From contig JABMCL010000191.1 in the NCBI GenBank assembly GCA_018857735.1, positions 889,501 through 953,500 of the forward strand: a DNA stretch of 64,000 nt, in the 5' to 3' direction. This stretch comes from Alviniconcha marisindica. Taxonomy: Eukaryota > Mollusca > Gastropoda > Provannidae. Positions 33,672-46,800 of this stretch are shown piece after piece (the stretch's first letter is position 1; each line of letters begins with the position of its first letter). The translations under genes were made by a program, and so were the position numbers. The notes below the pieces were generated by a model. It was not told the DNA's origin, ran no database searches, and saw nothing but the letters and a program-made list of their open reading frames with translations.

Positions 33672-36600
33672 AGTGCTGTCTGCAAGCCCTTCCAAAAACA
33701 TCAGTCAGTAAAATGCTTATCAGTGTTAGGTTGACCAGCCATCCAGCCAGCAACTTCAATGATTTTTACACACAAAACTTTATGATAAAACACAGCTGTG
33801 GAAAGTATTCACATGATAATTTGATGAAAGATGTGACTTTAAGAGGTTGTAATTTGCCTCTGTATCTTGTTACATCCAGGAAAGTTGTGTGCTTTTTGGG
33901 TGACTTTTGGGGTGGGGTGGGGGGCAGGTGGGGTGGAGGGGGGGGGGGGTTGTTAGCCTGGTGTTTTGGAGAAAGACCAAGGGAGCATATTCACTGAAAT
34001 TGTTCCAGTGAGAGAATAAATTCCAATTTTCCCATTTTGAATGCCAGTCCTTTGAGCATTTGCTCTTTGTTTGTTATCATTTTTTATTTAGTTATAAAAT
34101 CCCCAAAGGTTTGTTTGTTCCACTTGATAAAACCTTCAGTTGACTTGGTGATAAATGTCAAGTAACGAACCTTGAAATGTGAGCTGCTTGAGCATCTGCT
34201 ACTCTTGCTATAAATGTGAAGAGTGAATGACATGTGTATTTTTCAGGTTGAAGAAGGAGATGATACTGAGAGTCAATCAAGTAGCAGCTGAGTTTAGGAA
34301 AGTGTCCAACAAACAGATGGCAGAAACCACAAAGCGGACCATTCGGGAAAATGTTTCCATTAATGCTCAGCTGGCCAAGATGTCAGACAAGACAATGGAG
34401 CTGATTCAGGAAAATGATGAGCTGAAACAGAAGGAGAGGAAACAGAAGCAGCAAATTGAGCTGCTGGAGGCAAATGAAAAAGAACTGGCCAAGAAAAATC
34501 ACAGCAGTCAGAAGGTCAGTGTCAGAACCTTTTTTACAGGAAGGAACTCATATGAACCAAGAAAAGAGAAGAAAAAGAAAACAACAGAACTTAGTAGAGC
34601 AGTTGCTCTGAATGGGGTTTTCAGTGGCTTGCTACGGGGGCAGGAAAGGTAGAATTGGTAGACATGATGCTAGCAGCTGCTGTTCAGCAGTCACTAATCA
34701 TTTCTTACCAGTTCTGATGGTTTCACTTTTAGCAGTAGTCATTATCATTAATGGCCTCTGAAGATGAATGCAAGACCATTGGGGGTACTAAACTTTAAAT
34801 TTATGTGCTTTAAACTAATTTTTAACAAAATCTTCATGTAATGTCTCTCTTAAAACCCTTGCCAGAAAGGCAGAGACTGCTCAATTCAAGCAGCCTTAAT
34901 AAGTAATCAGTCAGTAAAATGTTATGTTGTGTTGATGGAAAAAAGGTTTTGTCTCAGTTCCAGCAAACCTATATGTCGGTTCATGTAATATGAAGAAGCA
35001 TATGTCTGTTCAGTGACTGCTGGCTTCACTCCTATACAGAAATGAGGAGATATGTAGCAGATTGGTTTTGTCATATCCCATCAGCCAGTATTCCTATGCC
35101 TGTTTTGCAATTTTATATCCATGCAGGATGTTACATCCATTTGGTTTTAGTATGTTGCCAGAAACTTTGTGAAGAAATAATAAGGTAAGTGAAAACTAGT
35201 AACTGAAATAAAGTCAGAATTACTTGCATGATTCCACAGATAATCCGCATGTTAACGGAGAAGTGCCGGAACCAGGAGGAGATCATCGCTGACCTGGAGC
35301 TGAGGGAACAGGAGCATCAAGAGCTGGAGGCGGAGTCAGAGTTACTACGACAACAGGTCAATGCTACAAGGTATAATGTCCTGAAAGTTGACTTGCTGCT
35401 TTTCCTTTTGATCCCTGAAGCAAACTGAATTAGATGTACTACTTTCATTAAATAACGTCAAGATATATATGAAGTGCAATTTTGGCAGATGATTTTACAG
35501 CCATGAGAGTTGAAATAGATGATATATATCCTGGAGGGGTGGGGGATTCTCTTGAGGAGACAAATCAGTTTGTATGTACAAATCTGAGGATGTACCTCTG
35601 GTGGAATTTATGTACCTTGTATGTACTCACATGCCACATGAGTTACTTTAGGCAGCTCAGGTCTTTGTTGTTGTGTTTGTCTGACATCTTTTGTGTGTTG
35701 ATTCAGTTTGTATGTGATCAAAAGTTTGTCTCAATTCAACCTGTGCTTGATGTATGAAATATTTTTTTCAGCCAAATGGGAAGATATAGGTGGATGATTT
35801 TTTCCCTCTCCTTTATACAATACCATACAATTTTATTGTCTCTATGTAGAGAAATTTGCTTTCTGGCTCGTCATTTACATAAAAACATTCAATACAGTTA
35901 ACAATAAAACATCAACAACTCAATAAAACATGGAGCTAAAAACCGCTCAAATACAAGGAATACTTAACAATAACAATGTACACTCGCGCGCATTCACGCA
36001 CGCACCCACCTACACACACACACACATTATTCTTCTGGCTCACCAGTAACTTAAAACATTCAATAGATTACAATAAAACAAAATTCCTTAAACAATAAAA
36101 CGTTAAAATCGAAACACTCAGTCGACCACAACATATAGATTATAGGCAGCATTTATGAAGTAACATATTAAATCCAGGCACACACACAGGCACACACACT
36201 CACACACATTATTCTTCTGGCTCACCAATAACTGAAAACGTTCAATAAATATTACAATAAAACAATCATTCCTTAAGTAAACATTAAAACACTAATATCG
36301 ACCGCAACATAAAATATATAGACAGCATTTATGAGGCAATATTAAATCCAGGCAATATATATATTTAAATTTCACACACACGCACACACACACACACACA
36401 AGAAAAAGAAAAAAATGGCAGCAGCTGATGGTAACTGTTTATTTTTGGTCTGCTTATGACTTGTATAGATATTGTCAGTTTGTGGTGCATAAAGAGAAAA
36501 TGACTTCTACTGATTTAAAAAAAAAATTGAGGGAAAACTGCATTTTGAGGTAAACCTCATCATGCTGCAATAAGGTATTTCACTTAGAGGAAATACTTCA

Positions 36601-39600
36601 TATTATCTCAGTGTTTAGCATCTTGGTGTTGCACTTTCAGGTGGTTAAAATCTTCTTTTTTCACTCAAAAAAAGTAAATTATTCAAGGTGCTCCATTTTT
36701 AGGAATGTTCTGAATTATGTCACTACCTCCCCCCCCCCCCCCCCCCCCCCCCCACACACACCTCCCATCCCATCTTATGTCTTTACTCTTATTCTATCTC
36801 CTCCCCCCTCCCCCCCAATAAAACAGTAACAACAAAAACAACCTCTACTCTCTTACATTTTGAGGTCCCCTCAAGCCACTTTAAACCCATGCTGCCTGCA
36901 TGCTTTGAAGTGACAAGCATAACCTGTCAGTCACTTTGCGAGAGGTAAAGAAAACTTGGTATGTCAAAGCTGTGACCACAAGAAAAGAATTACAGTAAGC
37001 AGCAGCACTGAGTACCTTTCCTGCCCCCAGATTAGCTCTAAGCTGTTCAGTCTAAATAAGAAAGCTTCACTGTTAAGCAAGTTGTGTTTAGCTACCTAAT
37101 TTATATCACTGTACAATTTCATCGATATATTTCAGAGATGACATTCAGTCCCTTGCACGTGAAAATGAACTTTTAGAGGAGCAGCTGTCAACAGCCAGGA
37201 AGGACTGTGAAACTGAGCGCAGTTACAAGCGTCACTTGGAGCAAATCCTGGCCAGAGCAGCAGAGGCCCTGAGATCAGCGCTGAGGGTAAAGAGTGTTTG
37301 GAGTATGTAGCTAGTGCAAAGTGGAGGGCAAATCTGTATGTTCTAACCATCTTCTCTATCACTCTCTTGGCCATTCCAGTATTTATCTGTGCAGTTTTAA
37401 GCGCACAAGTTGTTGTTTTTACATTATCTTGACTTTGGGATTATGTCCAACATTTCTTATTTTAAAACCGTCTTTGAATCATAATGTAAACTTTGAGGAC
37501 TAGATGGAATTGCAGGGAGAAAAAGTCTTATTTGAGGCAGACTTTGTTTTGACATGTGTATTTTTCTCTACTATTTTACAACTGTTTTGCAGAAAACATC
37601 TCCTGAAGAGGATGAAGAGCAGGAAGACGACATGAATGACATTGAGCGGCGAAACCACATGCTGGAGCAGTTGTTGACTGTGCTCAACTCAGCGGCAGCT
37701 GTGGGTCTGGGTCCTGACCCAGGAGACCTGGGCAAGCAGTACAAGGAAACAGCTCAGCAAATCACGCGTCTGCATGGGAGTAACATGGGTCTGCGCAAGG
37801 GGTGAGTGACAGTTAGGTCTTACTGCATTTTGTTCTGGCATTTTCATACACAAAATAAGCCTCTGTTTGTATAAAATACAACAACAAAAAAACAAAAAAA
37901 AACAAAAAAAAAGATTAAAGAATACTTTTTACAAAACTCGGTTTTGCTGACTGACAACCTATGATTCATCCTCTTAACCTGTTCAACTGACAGACTGTGA
38001 TTAATCTAAACCTGTTGCTGTTATTAAAGAATGTGCTGCAGTTCCATAGGATGGCCACACTGATTTTTTTCTCATTCTTAGTTTGAATACAAAGAGGAGA
38101 AAGGTAAAACAACTTCTCGCTTTGCCTGTTCTAAACACATTTCTACACAACATAAAACTGCATCTGAACATAATTTGACCTATATGTATATGGTCTAGTA
38201 ATATATGAATAACACTAGGTTGAATAACACTAGGTTGACATTTTGGACAATAGCTGTGTAATTATTTTGTCCTCCAACTGCTGAAGCTGAAGTGAGAAAG
38301 CTGTTTAGTAGAATCCATATGCACTTGACAATTTGCATCATCTCCAGCGGATGTCTTCACCTCAACAAGACCAAGGGAATGAAGATTTGCAGTTGACAGG
38401 GAAAAAGAATGTGCATGCCCCTATTTTAATTAATCCCATCTTCAAGGATGGTTCGTCTGAAGATGGTTCTGCTGCCACATTTCAAGCCTACGTCTCCAGC
38501 ACCATGTTGTTTCAGCGATATGCCCCTGTCCCCTGTTGGCAAAGGTGCCACATTGCCTCACTACAGCCTGGGTGACTTGGGTTTGATCCCTCGACCCAAG
38601 CACAACATCCCCACCTTCCTGGAGCGCACCCAGGCACTGTCAGCCACCACGCGACTGGGAGGCCTGCGCAAAGTCCTTACCCGCTCCGTTGCTGTGCAGA
38701 CTGTTAGCGCTCCGAAGGTAACACAAACATTGATATCCTCCACCATAGCTCAGTGGAACAACTCCACAACAACAAACACAATGCTCTTTGCATGAGTTGA
38801 TGCATATGGTAAACAGTGGGATGAAAAGTAAAATGCAGGGGAAATTTTGGAATCTCTAACAGTTAAGTCATCTGTTACAGGTACCTTTGTTAGCTCATCA
38901 TTTCTTTGGTTTTAGTCCTCATCCCCAGCTCTCATCATCTTCACTTTTATCAAGTCTAATCAATCGTCCATAGTGGCTTGCTGATTATGGCAACCACTTG
39001 AATGTTGCTGTTTTAGGGCACAGGGCACTGTAAATATGACAAGATATGCACGAGGGTATTACATTGAGCTTTATTTATGAACATCACTTTTAGTGACCCT
39101 GATTTTCAACATCACTGTGAGAAAAAACATTTAAAGTGAAAGTTGCATTGCTTAGCAAGTTCTTATCTGAACAAGCTCAAACGTTGTATGATTATATACA
39201 TGTGCACAGAATAGGTCAGGCATACCAAGTTATTTTTGACTTTGTTGAATAGGCTATCCAGGAAAGACATCTGGCACATTTCTTAGCATAACCTTGGCAT
39301 TGCCCCAAATACTGATTAAACAAGGTCTTTCAATTTTGGATGGTTATAAATTCTGCAGTGTTCTACCAGCCTGGTTTGATGACACAGACATCAGAAAGGA
39401 AAACCTCAAGTTATGAGCTTGGCAATTTCTTACCCATCAAATTTTTGCATTGCTGTTCTAAGCCATAAGCAGTCAAGTGCACACAGAAACTGATCAGGAA
39501 GTAACTGTCATTTTCTATTTAAAACTGAAATAATTACACTTGACCCATTTTCCCACAGAAATGCATGAAATTGCATTTCAAAAAGAACTGTAATTTTTAA

Positions 39601-41407
39601 GCTCATCTGATGTGTCAAACTCTCTTCACATTGAACAGCTGACAGTTACAAATTTGTAACTGACACTCAGGCTGTCATGGAACACTTTTGACGCATCTTT
39701 TTGGATTGTATTTGTTGAAAAATGGGCACATTGCAAAAGGGAAGACCGAGGCCAAACTGCTGCCAGCATAATTAGTTTAGTCCAGTGTCAGGTCGGACTC
39801 CATAAATGCCTTCTCTTCCAAATAAACATCTTCTATTACAGTCTTGTAAAATACTGCATGGTTTTCATGGCAAATCGCTAAATTTTGTTTACACAACAGT
39901 GAAACTTACCTATATTATTCATTAAATTACAATATGATTTTTACAACTTGGGCAAGTATTTAAGTGACATAACATGTGAGTAGTGACACATATCAATTAA
40001 AAGATTATTTAAAATCACTTAAAATAAAATGGACTTAAAGATGTTTCAAAATCACATAAAATAAAGTGGACAGAAAAGAGCTGGAAAAGGTGAAATGAAA
40101 TGGAAGGGGGCCTGGCAGTATATGAAGTCATCTTGTGATCTACTCAAGGCTTGAATAATCATGGGTGTTCAGCAGAGGAGACCTTAAATTTCTGCTTTCG
40201 TGGTAGCACACCACAGAACAGCCTTGTACAGTGGGATCATATTAATCAACATATATCAACAGGATCATAACCATGATGCTTTAACTTTTGCCTTTTTTTT
40301 TTTTTTGGTCATCTTTTATGCGTCAGGAAAAGCATTAAATGGTCACATTTGATGTTCTTCAGAGTGAAATTTTGAAACTGCATGATGATAATCAAGGGTT
40401 ACCTGTCAAAACCATCTTTGCAGAAAAGAAAGGAGATAGCCAGTTTTGGCAGGTAACCCTAAAATCCCTAGCTATCTCTATCAGGTTTTACACATTTGTG
40501 CCATGTTTTTGTGACCATGAACCATTTTCAGATTATAGCAGTTTGAAAATACAATTCTGTTTTCTTTTTCCATTTTGATTGCAAGTGAGCATTTTCTCTT
40601 CTTGTCTTCTCTGCAGTTTATGAAGGCATCCAGCATGTATAGTTGTGTAATTACTGAAAAGAAACACTCTAATAACAAAATATTGTTCATTCCTTTGATG
40701 AACAATTAAATCTTCCATTTCAGGACACGTTTTTGTGAGTAAGTAACAAAAAACATGTCATTTCTTTCTTGTTTTTGAAAGTGGTGAAAAGTGGCAGCAT
40801 TTTGAAGCCTCTTTTGTTTGCATTGTTGTTAATTTTTCAGTTATTTTATTGTTGCAACAATCTGTATTTTGTGTAGAAACAAAGCATGTTCAGTTTTGGA
40901 TACAAAATATGTACAGCCTGGTCTGACAGAAATGGAGAAAAAAAATCATACTTAAAAAAATTACAGGCAGCTTACAAATCAAATCAGGTAAATGTTACCG
41001 TTGCTTATGCAAATTAACCCCCCTCTCCCATATCTTCCCTCCATGTCGCCAAGTTTGTAATCAAACTTAATCTAATTATGTCCTTATGTTTTTGTAAGCA
41101 CTATGGGATTTACAAGATGGGGTGCCATAAATATTATTATTAATTATAACTACAAATGACAGAAGAAAACAGATGTTCACATTTCTTTTGGCTCCAATTG
41201 CATGTCTGCAGTTTCATGAAGTGAGTATGATACATGCAGCATGTAAATTGTGTGCAGGCCTTGTTTTATGCTGACCAGCTGCTGAGCCGAGCAGCACCTT
41301 CAACTCAGGAAGCCTTCATGAAGGAAATGCACCAGACACAAGTGCCCAAGACCTCACCTCCCCTGGGGCCTATCACCTCCAAACAGCTCATCCCTACAGT
41401 GCACTGA
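30486..41407 (+). CDS. CFAP157: Coiled-coil cilia- and flagella-associated protein, CFAP157-like
   Basis: Axonemal/basal-body coiled-coil protein family; CFAP157 is needed for sperm flagella in mouse (family knowledge). Exons: 30486-30646, 32590-32711, 33042-33191, 33447-33600, 34247-34514, 35240-35370, 37136-37286, 37593-37801, 38348-38717, 41258-41407 (TGA 41405-41407); total 1866 nt, about 621 aa. It opens with a lysine-rich head (MPPKKKKSGKKGKK), followed by KEYYLVQIRDLENRLLRYQ. Long heptad-rich coiled coil fills exons 2-8, with family-like blocks ENMILGGKLASLEEFKVQK, LEKKAVMDKDRLKKEMILRV and IIRMLTEKCRNQE. The C-terminal block LPHYSLGDLGLIPRP lies in exon 9. Exon 9 is phase-compatible at both ends, yet in that frame it has stops (first TGA 38394-38396), while its first 170 bp are open one base over. 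Either paired indels or an unseen micro-exon must be involved. BBOF1 is the nearest alternative name. Confidence 0.85.
30717..30776 (+). mobile_element. Short dispersed element (copy C) with 10-bp flanking direct repeat
   Basis: GATATAACCACACTGGTTGA then CTGGGCGTAAAACACAAATT and an ACTTACTTA tail. TTGTGATGAA flanks it perfectly at 30707-30716 and 30777-30786. It lies in CFAP157 intron 1. Confidence 0.75.
31364..31411 (+). repeat. (TG)n microsatellite
   Basis: About 23 TG units followed by TTG-rich sequence in CFAP157 intron 1. Confidence 0.95.
31490..31700. repeat. Unidentified block with an internal direct repeat
   Basis: GCCCAGCGCCACC occurs at about 31538 and 31608, each followed by a GATC and CAGCT motif. 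CCAGCGCC-type sequence is GC-richer than its surroundings. No coding or RNA assignment. Confidence 0.4.
31748..32424. mobile_element. Non-autonomous DNA transposon candidate with terminal inverted repeats
   Basis: CCACTTGGCCCCAGAC at the left end is matched by GTCTGGGGCCAAGTGGG at the right end. The right end is followed by TTAA and the left preceded by TGAA, suggestive of a decayed piggyBac-type TTAA target site. The 677-bp interior is relatively CpG-rich (31790-32000) and has no convincing ORF. It lies in CFAP157 intron 1. Confidence 0.6.
35571..35712 (+). mobile_element. Single arm of the 25869-26150 foldback family
   Basis: GAGGATGTACCTCTGGTGGA then …GTACCTTGTATG…GGCAGCTCAGGTCTTTGTTG…TTGTGTGTTGATTCAG follows the right arm of that element in order. 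It lies in CFAP157 intron 6. Confidence 0.7.
35825..36400 (+). repeat. Three tandem copies of a roughly 175-190-bp unit
   Basis: Each copy has TTCT(T)CTGGCTC…AAAACATTCAATA, then ACAATAAAAC…, an AT-rich middle, and an (AC)n end. The second and third also share CAGCATTTATGA and ATTAAATCCAGGCA. It lies in CFAP157 intron 6. Confidence 0.75.
36728..36800 (+). repeat. Poly-C run and C-rich tract
   Basis: A C homopolymer of about 25 bases at 36728-36752, followed by CACACACCTCCC and another C-rich stretch. Confidence 0.9.
38718..41257 (+). other. Last CFAP157 intron
   Basis: A 2.5-kb intron. A short LINE-like 3' tail (GTAAGCACTATGGGATTTAC…AATATTATTATTAATTA) lies at about 41093-41150. Nothing else could be assigned. 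Confidence 0.55.
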
Positions 41408-43770
41408 ATGCTGCTTTGTGACTTTGTTGTTTGTTTTGATTCCCACTTCCTGACTGGCCTTTACAACTCCATGCAGATGTTCCGTTTACTCTGGGGTGTA
41501 AAGAAAGGACTTTGGGAACATTCAGTCTGTGTAGAATCAACAGAAACTGAATCCTGGATCATGCATGTTCCACACATGACAGGACAAGGGGGGGAAACTG
41601 AAGAATGCAAATCACAACACTTAACTATGGCACTTTTGCTTCAAATTCCAGATTCCAGAGGACTCATCCACTTTCAAGTTAAACAACTATGGCCACACCA
41701 GCCATATAAAACATTTTACCTTCAAGTCTGAATTACAAGTGGCCTGCATGAAGCAGGCAGCCACAACCTGAACCAACTGCATTTCCTTCAGTCTTTACCT
41801 ACACAGTCCCAAGCTGCCATCCCTTTCTGCTACACACAGTGGGTGACTTCTGTCCTGGCTTTAGCAGTCTGCAATGACTAGATGCACATGTTTAGGTTAC
41901 GACACCAACCAGCTTTATCAAGGTTTGCTTCAAAAGATGTTTTACTTTCAACAGTAATACACTGGCAAAAAGCCCCACTGTACTTGTATGCAAGAAGCAA
42001 TTCTCTTTCATATCAGAAAGCACATTTTGATCTACATATTCTCAGCTTAACATGCAAAGGATTAGAAATGCTTCTTTGCTCATGCAACTAGTTCTATTCT
42101 TCAAGGACATTTTATAAAGGACGTTTTACTTTTGACAGTGGTAAAAACTACTGTATTAGTATCCAAGAAGCAGTTCTCTTTTGTTCTTTCATGTCAGACA
42201 GGACATTTTAATTGACATCTTCTTAGCTTAACAGGCAACAAATTAGAAACGCTTCTTTTCTCGAGCAACTAATTTTATGCTTCAAGGACATTTTATATTG
42301 TCACAGTGTCAAAGGTGGAGTTTTGGTGAAACACAAGTTGGCACAAACTGTTTCAGCCAACAGTTTTTCTTTTTCCTTTTTCAATCTTACACATGATTAT
42401 TTTGTGATGTCTTTGACAATAACTTAGTGGATTTTTCACTGATTACATTATGGCACTAAAATCTGCATGTGCATGCATTTCTGAAGAAAGCCTTTACACA
42501 TTGCTGTAACATCAATGACTTTTATTCATAAATTGTGCCTGTCAGGCATCAGCACAGTCTGTGATACTATGTTTACATTCTTCTAGAGTTTATGTTTTTA
42601 CTTTATATCAAAAATATTTGCCCATAAGGCATATACGTGCAGTGTGTTTTCATGCTTATAATACTTGTACAAATATTTTGTAACAGTTACAATCATTGGT
42701 GTGAAATCAGTTTTGAACATTACACATCCACACTTGGCCTATCAGGTATACAGTTTCTTTAAACATAACACAGATAAACATGATCCACTACCACAATCTT
42801 TATTCTTTTTTGTTCATGTCACTTTTAAAACTGCCATTAGTCACAAAAAACACTGGATGTAAATAAATCCCCCAAAAACATGACTGGCATTTGTGTGTTA
42901 TTTATTTACATGTACAGTGAAAAACCCTTAATTTAGTGTGACCTGGGCCATACTTCCCGACAGCAGTGTGTCCTTAAAGAACAAAAGTAATAGCACGGTA
43001 GTGATTCCTTAAAGAACAAAAGTAACAGCACAGTAGTGATTCCTTAAAGAACAAAGTTAATAGCATTGTAGCAATTCCTTGAAGAACAAAGTACTAGCAC
43101 AGTAGATATTTCAATCAGTATTCTAAAGCAACATTTTGTGGTAGGTAGAGGATTTAAACAGGGTTTAAATGTACCTGTACACTGTAACAAATAAGGGCCA
43201 CTTTCATATACATGTATTCTGTGCTGTAAGTGTACACTGATTAGGGCCACTTTCAAATGTATTCTCTTCTGTAGGAAGAAACTGAAGGGCCACTTTTAAA
43301 TACATCTGTTCTCTGCTGTACACTGATAAGGGCCACTTTCAAATGTATTCTCTTCATAAGCATTAACTGATAATGGCCACTTTCAAATGTATTCTCTTTT
43401 GTAGGCACAATCTCTTAAGGACTAATTTCAAATCATTCTCTTCTGTAAGTGTAAACTGATAAGGGACACTTTTAAATGTATACTCTTCTGTGAGTACTAA
43501 CAGACATACATCACCTCAAATGTATATTCTTCTGTGAGCAAAAACAGACATGCACCACCTCAAAATGCATTCTCTTCTGTAAGCATAACCTGATATCGGC
43601 TGCTTCCAAAGTGTATTATTTCCTGGAATTATAGACAGGCAGGGGCCACCTCCAAATGTATTCTCTTCTGTAAACATATACTGATAAGGGCAATTAGCAA
43701 ATGCATTATCTTCCATACATGTAAAACTGATAACTGGGATGCTATAAATATGCTCTCTCTCTCTCTCTGT

Positions 43771-43808
<38 letters not shown>

Positions 43809-43880
43809 CTCTCTCTCTCACACATACACACACACACCACAATTTTCATAAAAACATGTTCTAATTGTCCACTTCTTTGA
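41408..43880. other. Region between convergent CFAP157 and OGG1
   Basis: Probably the two 3' UTRs. AATAAA at about 42861-42866 is a candidate CFAP157 poly(A) signal; TTTATT at about 42902 (AATAAA on the - strand) is one for OGG1, so the transcripts may overlap. An imperfect roughly 183-bp duplication (about 41937-42118 and 42120-42295, both with GTTTTACTTT and TTCAAGGACATTTTATA), a 35-bp array and a roughly 60-bp array fill the rest. Confidence 0.55.
42965..43720 (+). repeat. 35-bp array followed by a degenerate roughly 55-60-bp array
   Basis: GTAGTGATTCCTTAAAGAAC AAAAGTAACAGCACA-type units run from 42965 to 43100. From 43190, units are built on GGGCCACTTTCAAATGTATT CTCTTCTGTA. Confidence 0.8.
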
Positions 43881-46800
43881 TCACAGATCATTTGATGAAG
43901 CTGCAGAAGATTTTGAATGCTTTGACATCACAGGGCCCTCCACTGATCCGTTTCTTTGTCTCTTCTGAGCTGCATCAGGTGTTTTTGCTTGTTTCTGGCT
44001 CTGAAACAAACAAAGAATATTAAAATAATTAATCAGGTGAATTTTGTTGACACAAGGGCATCCAGCCCACTGCATGAAGTCCAGCACTTTCCACAGCAGA
44101 ACTAGAAGGAAGAATAATGGATGTTCATGGGTGGGACCTCTCAGGCTTCACAGACGATTCAGATAAATTCAGTCCTAAAAACATTTTGCAAAGGAACAAC
44201 AGGCCTACTTATACAAGTCATCCATCAAAAACCTTCAAAGGGCAAATCACTGCAAGAATTACCCACTGCACCTCTACATTGGTGACACATCTCCTAGCAT
44301 GCAACTTGCTTTGCACCACCACAGCAGTGTGTTGTCTGGCATGACTTAATTCCAAACAACAGTACCCACCTGGTCAGGCACAGATTTCTTGCTCTGCATA
44401 TGTCGCAGCTCTGAAGTAAACAGCACCTGCAGCAAGCAACAATCAATCTTTTATTTTATGTCTGTTCACATCGAGGTGATTTTAGAGCCACAAAAAAGAA
44501 AGAAGAAAAAAAAAGCAGCATATAATAAGCAATAATTACAGTGGGAGATGCCGTTACTTTTCTCCTACCTGCTCCCCCCACCCCCTACTCCCTCCATCAC
44601 CCACTGCAACATCACCGTCAGGACATAAAAAAGAACTGTACAACCCCTCACCCACTGCAACATCACAGGACATCAAAAAGAACTGTACAACCCTAAAATA
44701 TATAAACAAAAGAATGAAACTATCAAAAATCAACATAAAAACAGTAAATGGTCTAAAAAAAGGTCACTTTTTCATTAATTTCCAAGATCCAAACACAAAA
44801 AGGTTCAAACGAACGCTTATTTAACACGGACACACAGTATGCAAATCTTCAGGGAAATCCCCTTTATCAAGCCACAAAACAACACTTAACAGATAAACGG
44901 TCAAAAACGATGAAAAATTAAAATTGTTTTGGTTTAGTTTTTACAGCTAGTTCGGTGCTTGGAAGATTGTTGGCATCATCATGCCAACAATCATCCAAGC
45001 AAGTCTTTTTTTCTTTCTTTTTTCATCAGTTTTGACCGTTTATCTGTTGTTTAAGTGTCATTTTGTGGCTTGAAAATTTGCATACTGTGTGTCTGTGTTA
45101 AAATAACTAAGCGTTTGTTTGAACCTTTTTGTGTTTGGATCTTGTTTTAGAACACTAGCAGTCATTCTGTTTTAGATTTTTTTTAATTTCCAAGATCTAG
45201 AAAATCAGTGAACCTGCTACAAACTGAAAATGCTCACTATTTAGCATACAGGACCCATATGTATGAGGAGCAAATAGCCCTTCTAACTGCGTTTGTCTCT
45301 AAATGGAGACATCAATAACAAATACAGGCATGTGTGGAGCGCAAATAGGACTATTTGGCAAGCCTGAAGATGTTTGAAGATACAGCCTCTCTTCTCTACC
45401 TGGAACAAGAGCTGAACATATGGATTCTTTAATTAATCAGGATTAGAGGATATCCGCCTTGATTTGCTTGTCATCAATACAGGCCCAGGTTATTTATTTG
45501 TTATCATGAAAAGTGGAAGGTGTTTACATATATATATATATATATATATACATATTAATATCATATATATATATATACAACTTACCGACTGAGCCCATCC
45601 TGCATATTCTCCCCATAAAGTTCGGAAATAGTCCCCTGCAACAGTGCAAGTGCAACAAACCATTCTTAAAGATTCATAGCAGATTCTTTCTTGAGACTGA
45701 AATACACAGCTATAAATAGTTCCAACACAAACAATTCAATACCAAAATGAAACCCCTGACAAGCATCATCCTGACCAGAAACCATCCCTTGTATAAGACT
45801 TTTTGTGACACTTTTTCTTTCGATTTTATACATTCCAAGAAGCATCCCTGGTTTCCTTGATTTTTATGGTGGTCTTAAAAGAGGGATCCCACTGCAACCC
45901 CCCCCCCCCCCCTCCTCCCCCAAGTATTTTGATCATGGGCAGGCACACACCCAGTAGGTTGATCATATGTACATGGCAGCCCCCCACCCCCAGTATTTTG
46001 GTCTTTTTCAGCATACACTTACATAACTTGCAAGGACAAAGTAATAGTACTTGCTGAAAAAACACCACGTTCAGTCTCACCTATTTCTCTGTAGAGTTTG
46101 TCAGTCACTGACTTTGCAGTTTGCAGCTTGGGCAGGTAGTGTCGAGCAGCAAACTGCCAAACATGCGTGTCCACAGGTATAGCCCCTGTCTTGTCCAGTG
46201 ACATCAGACACACGCAGTCTGCCACCTATCCACGCAGGTACAGAGTCAACTTGTCATCAAAATAAAACATCCAAAATCTAACTTCTAAGTAAAACATATG
46301 TCATACTCAACCTATCTGAACTGTTTACTGGATCCAGTGCACAGTGTTTCTTGCCCATTGGGGCCAATGTGTAACACACCTTGCTCAACTGAGCCAATGA
46401 GCAAATCAGATTATCACCAGATCCAATGAGCAAAGACCCTGAGGTTGTGCACTGGATCCACTGAGCAATGCAAAATTCGGTGAGAATGTTACAGACAAAA
46501 ACAAGTGAAATAAAGGTGAAACAAAGGTCAGCTAGCTACAATTGGGAGAGGGAGGGAGAGAGAGAAGGAAAAAAATGAACTCCATTTGTGTATATTAAAG
46601 TCATAATTCTGTGTCAGTGAAAGATGTGTTACTGTTAGGATGACTAAATGTGTACCTGTGCAGGATGTTTGAAATAATTTCAATAAAAATCAGCCACACT
46701 AATCAAATTACAAGTACTACCCAAAACTATTTGTTCAACACACACACACACACTGCCATGACCACAGGAAACATGTCCTCAAGGCACAGAAATACATAAC

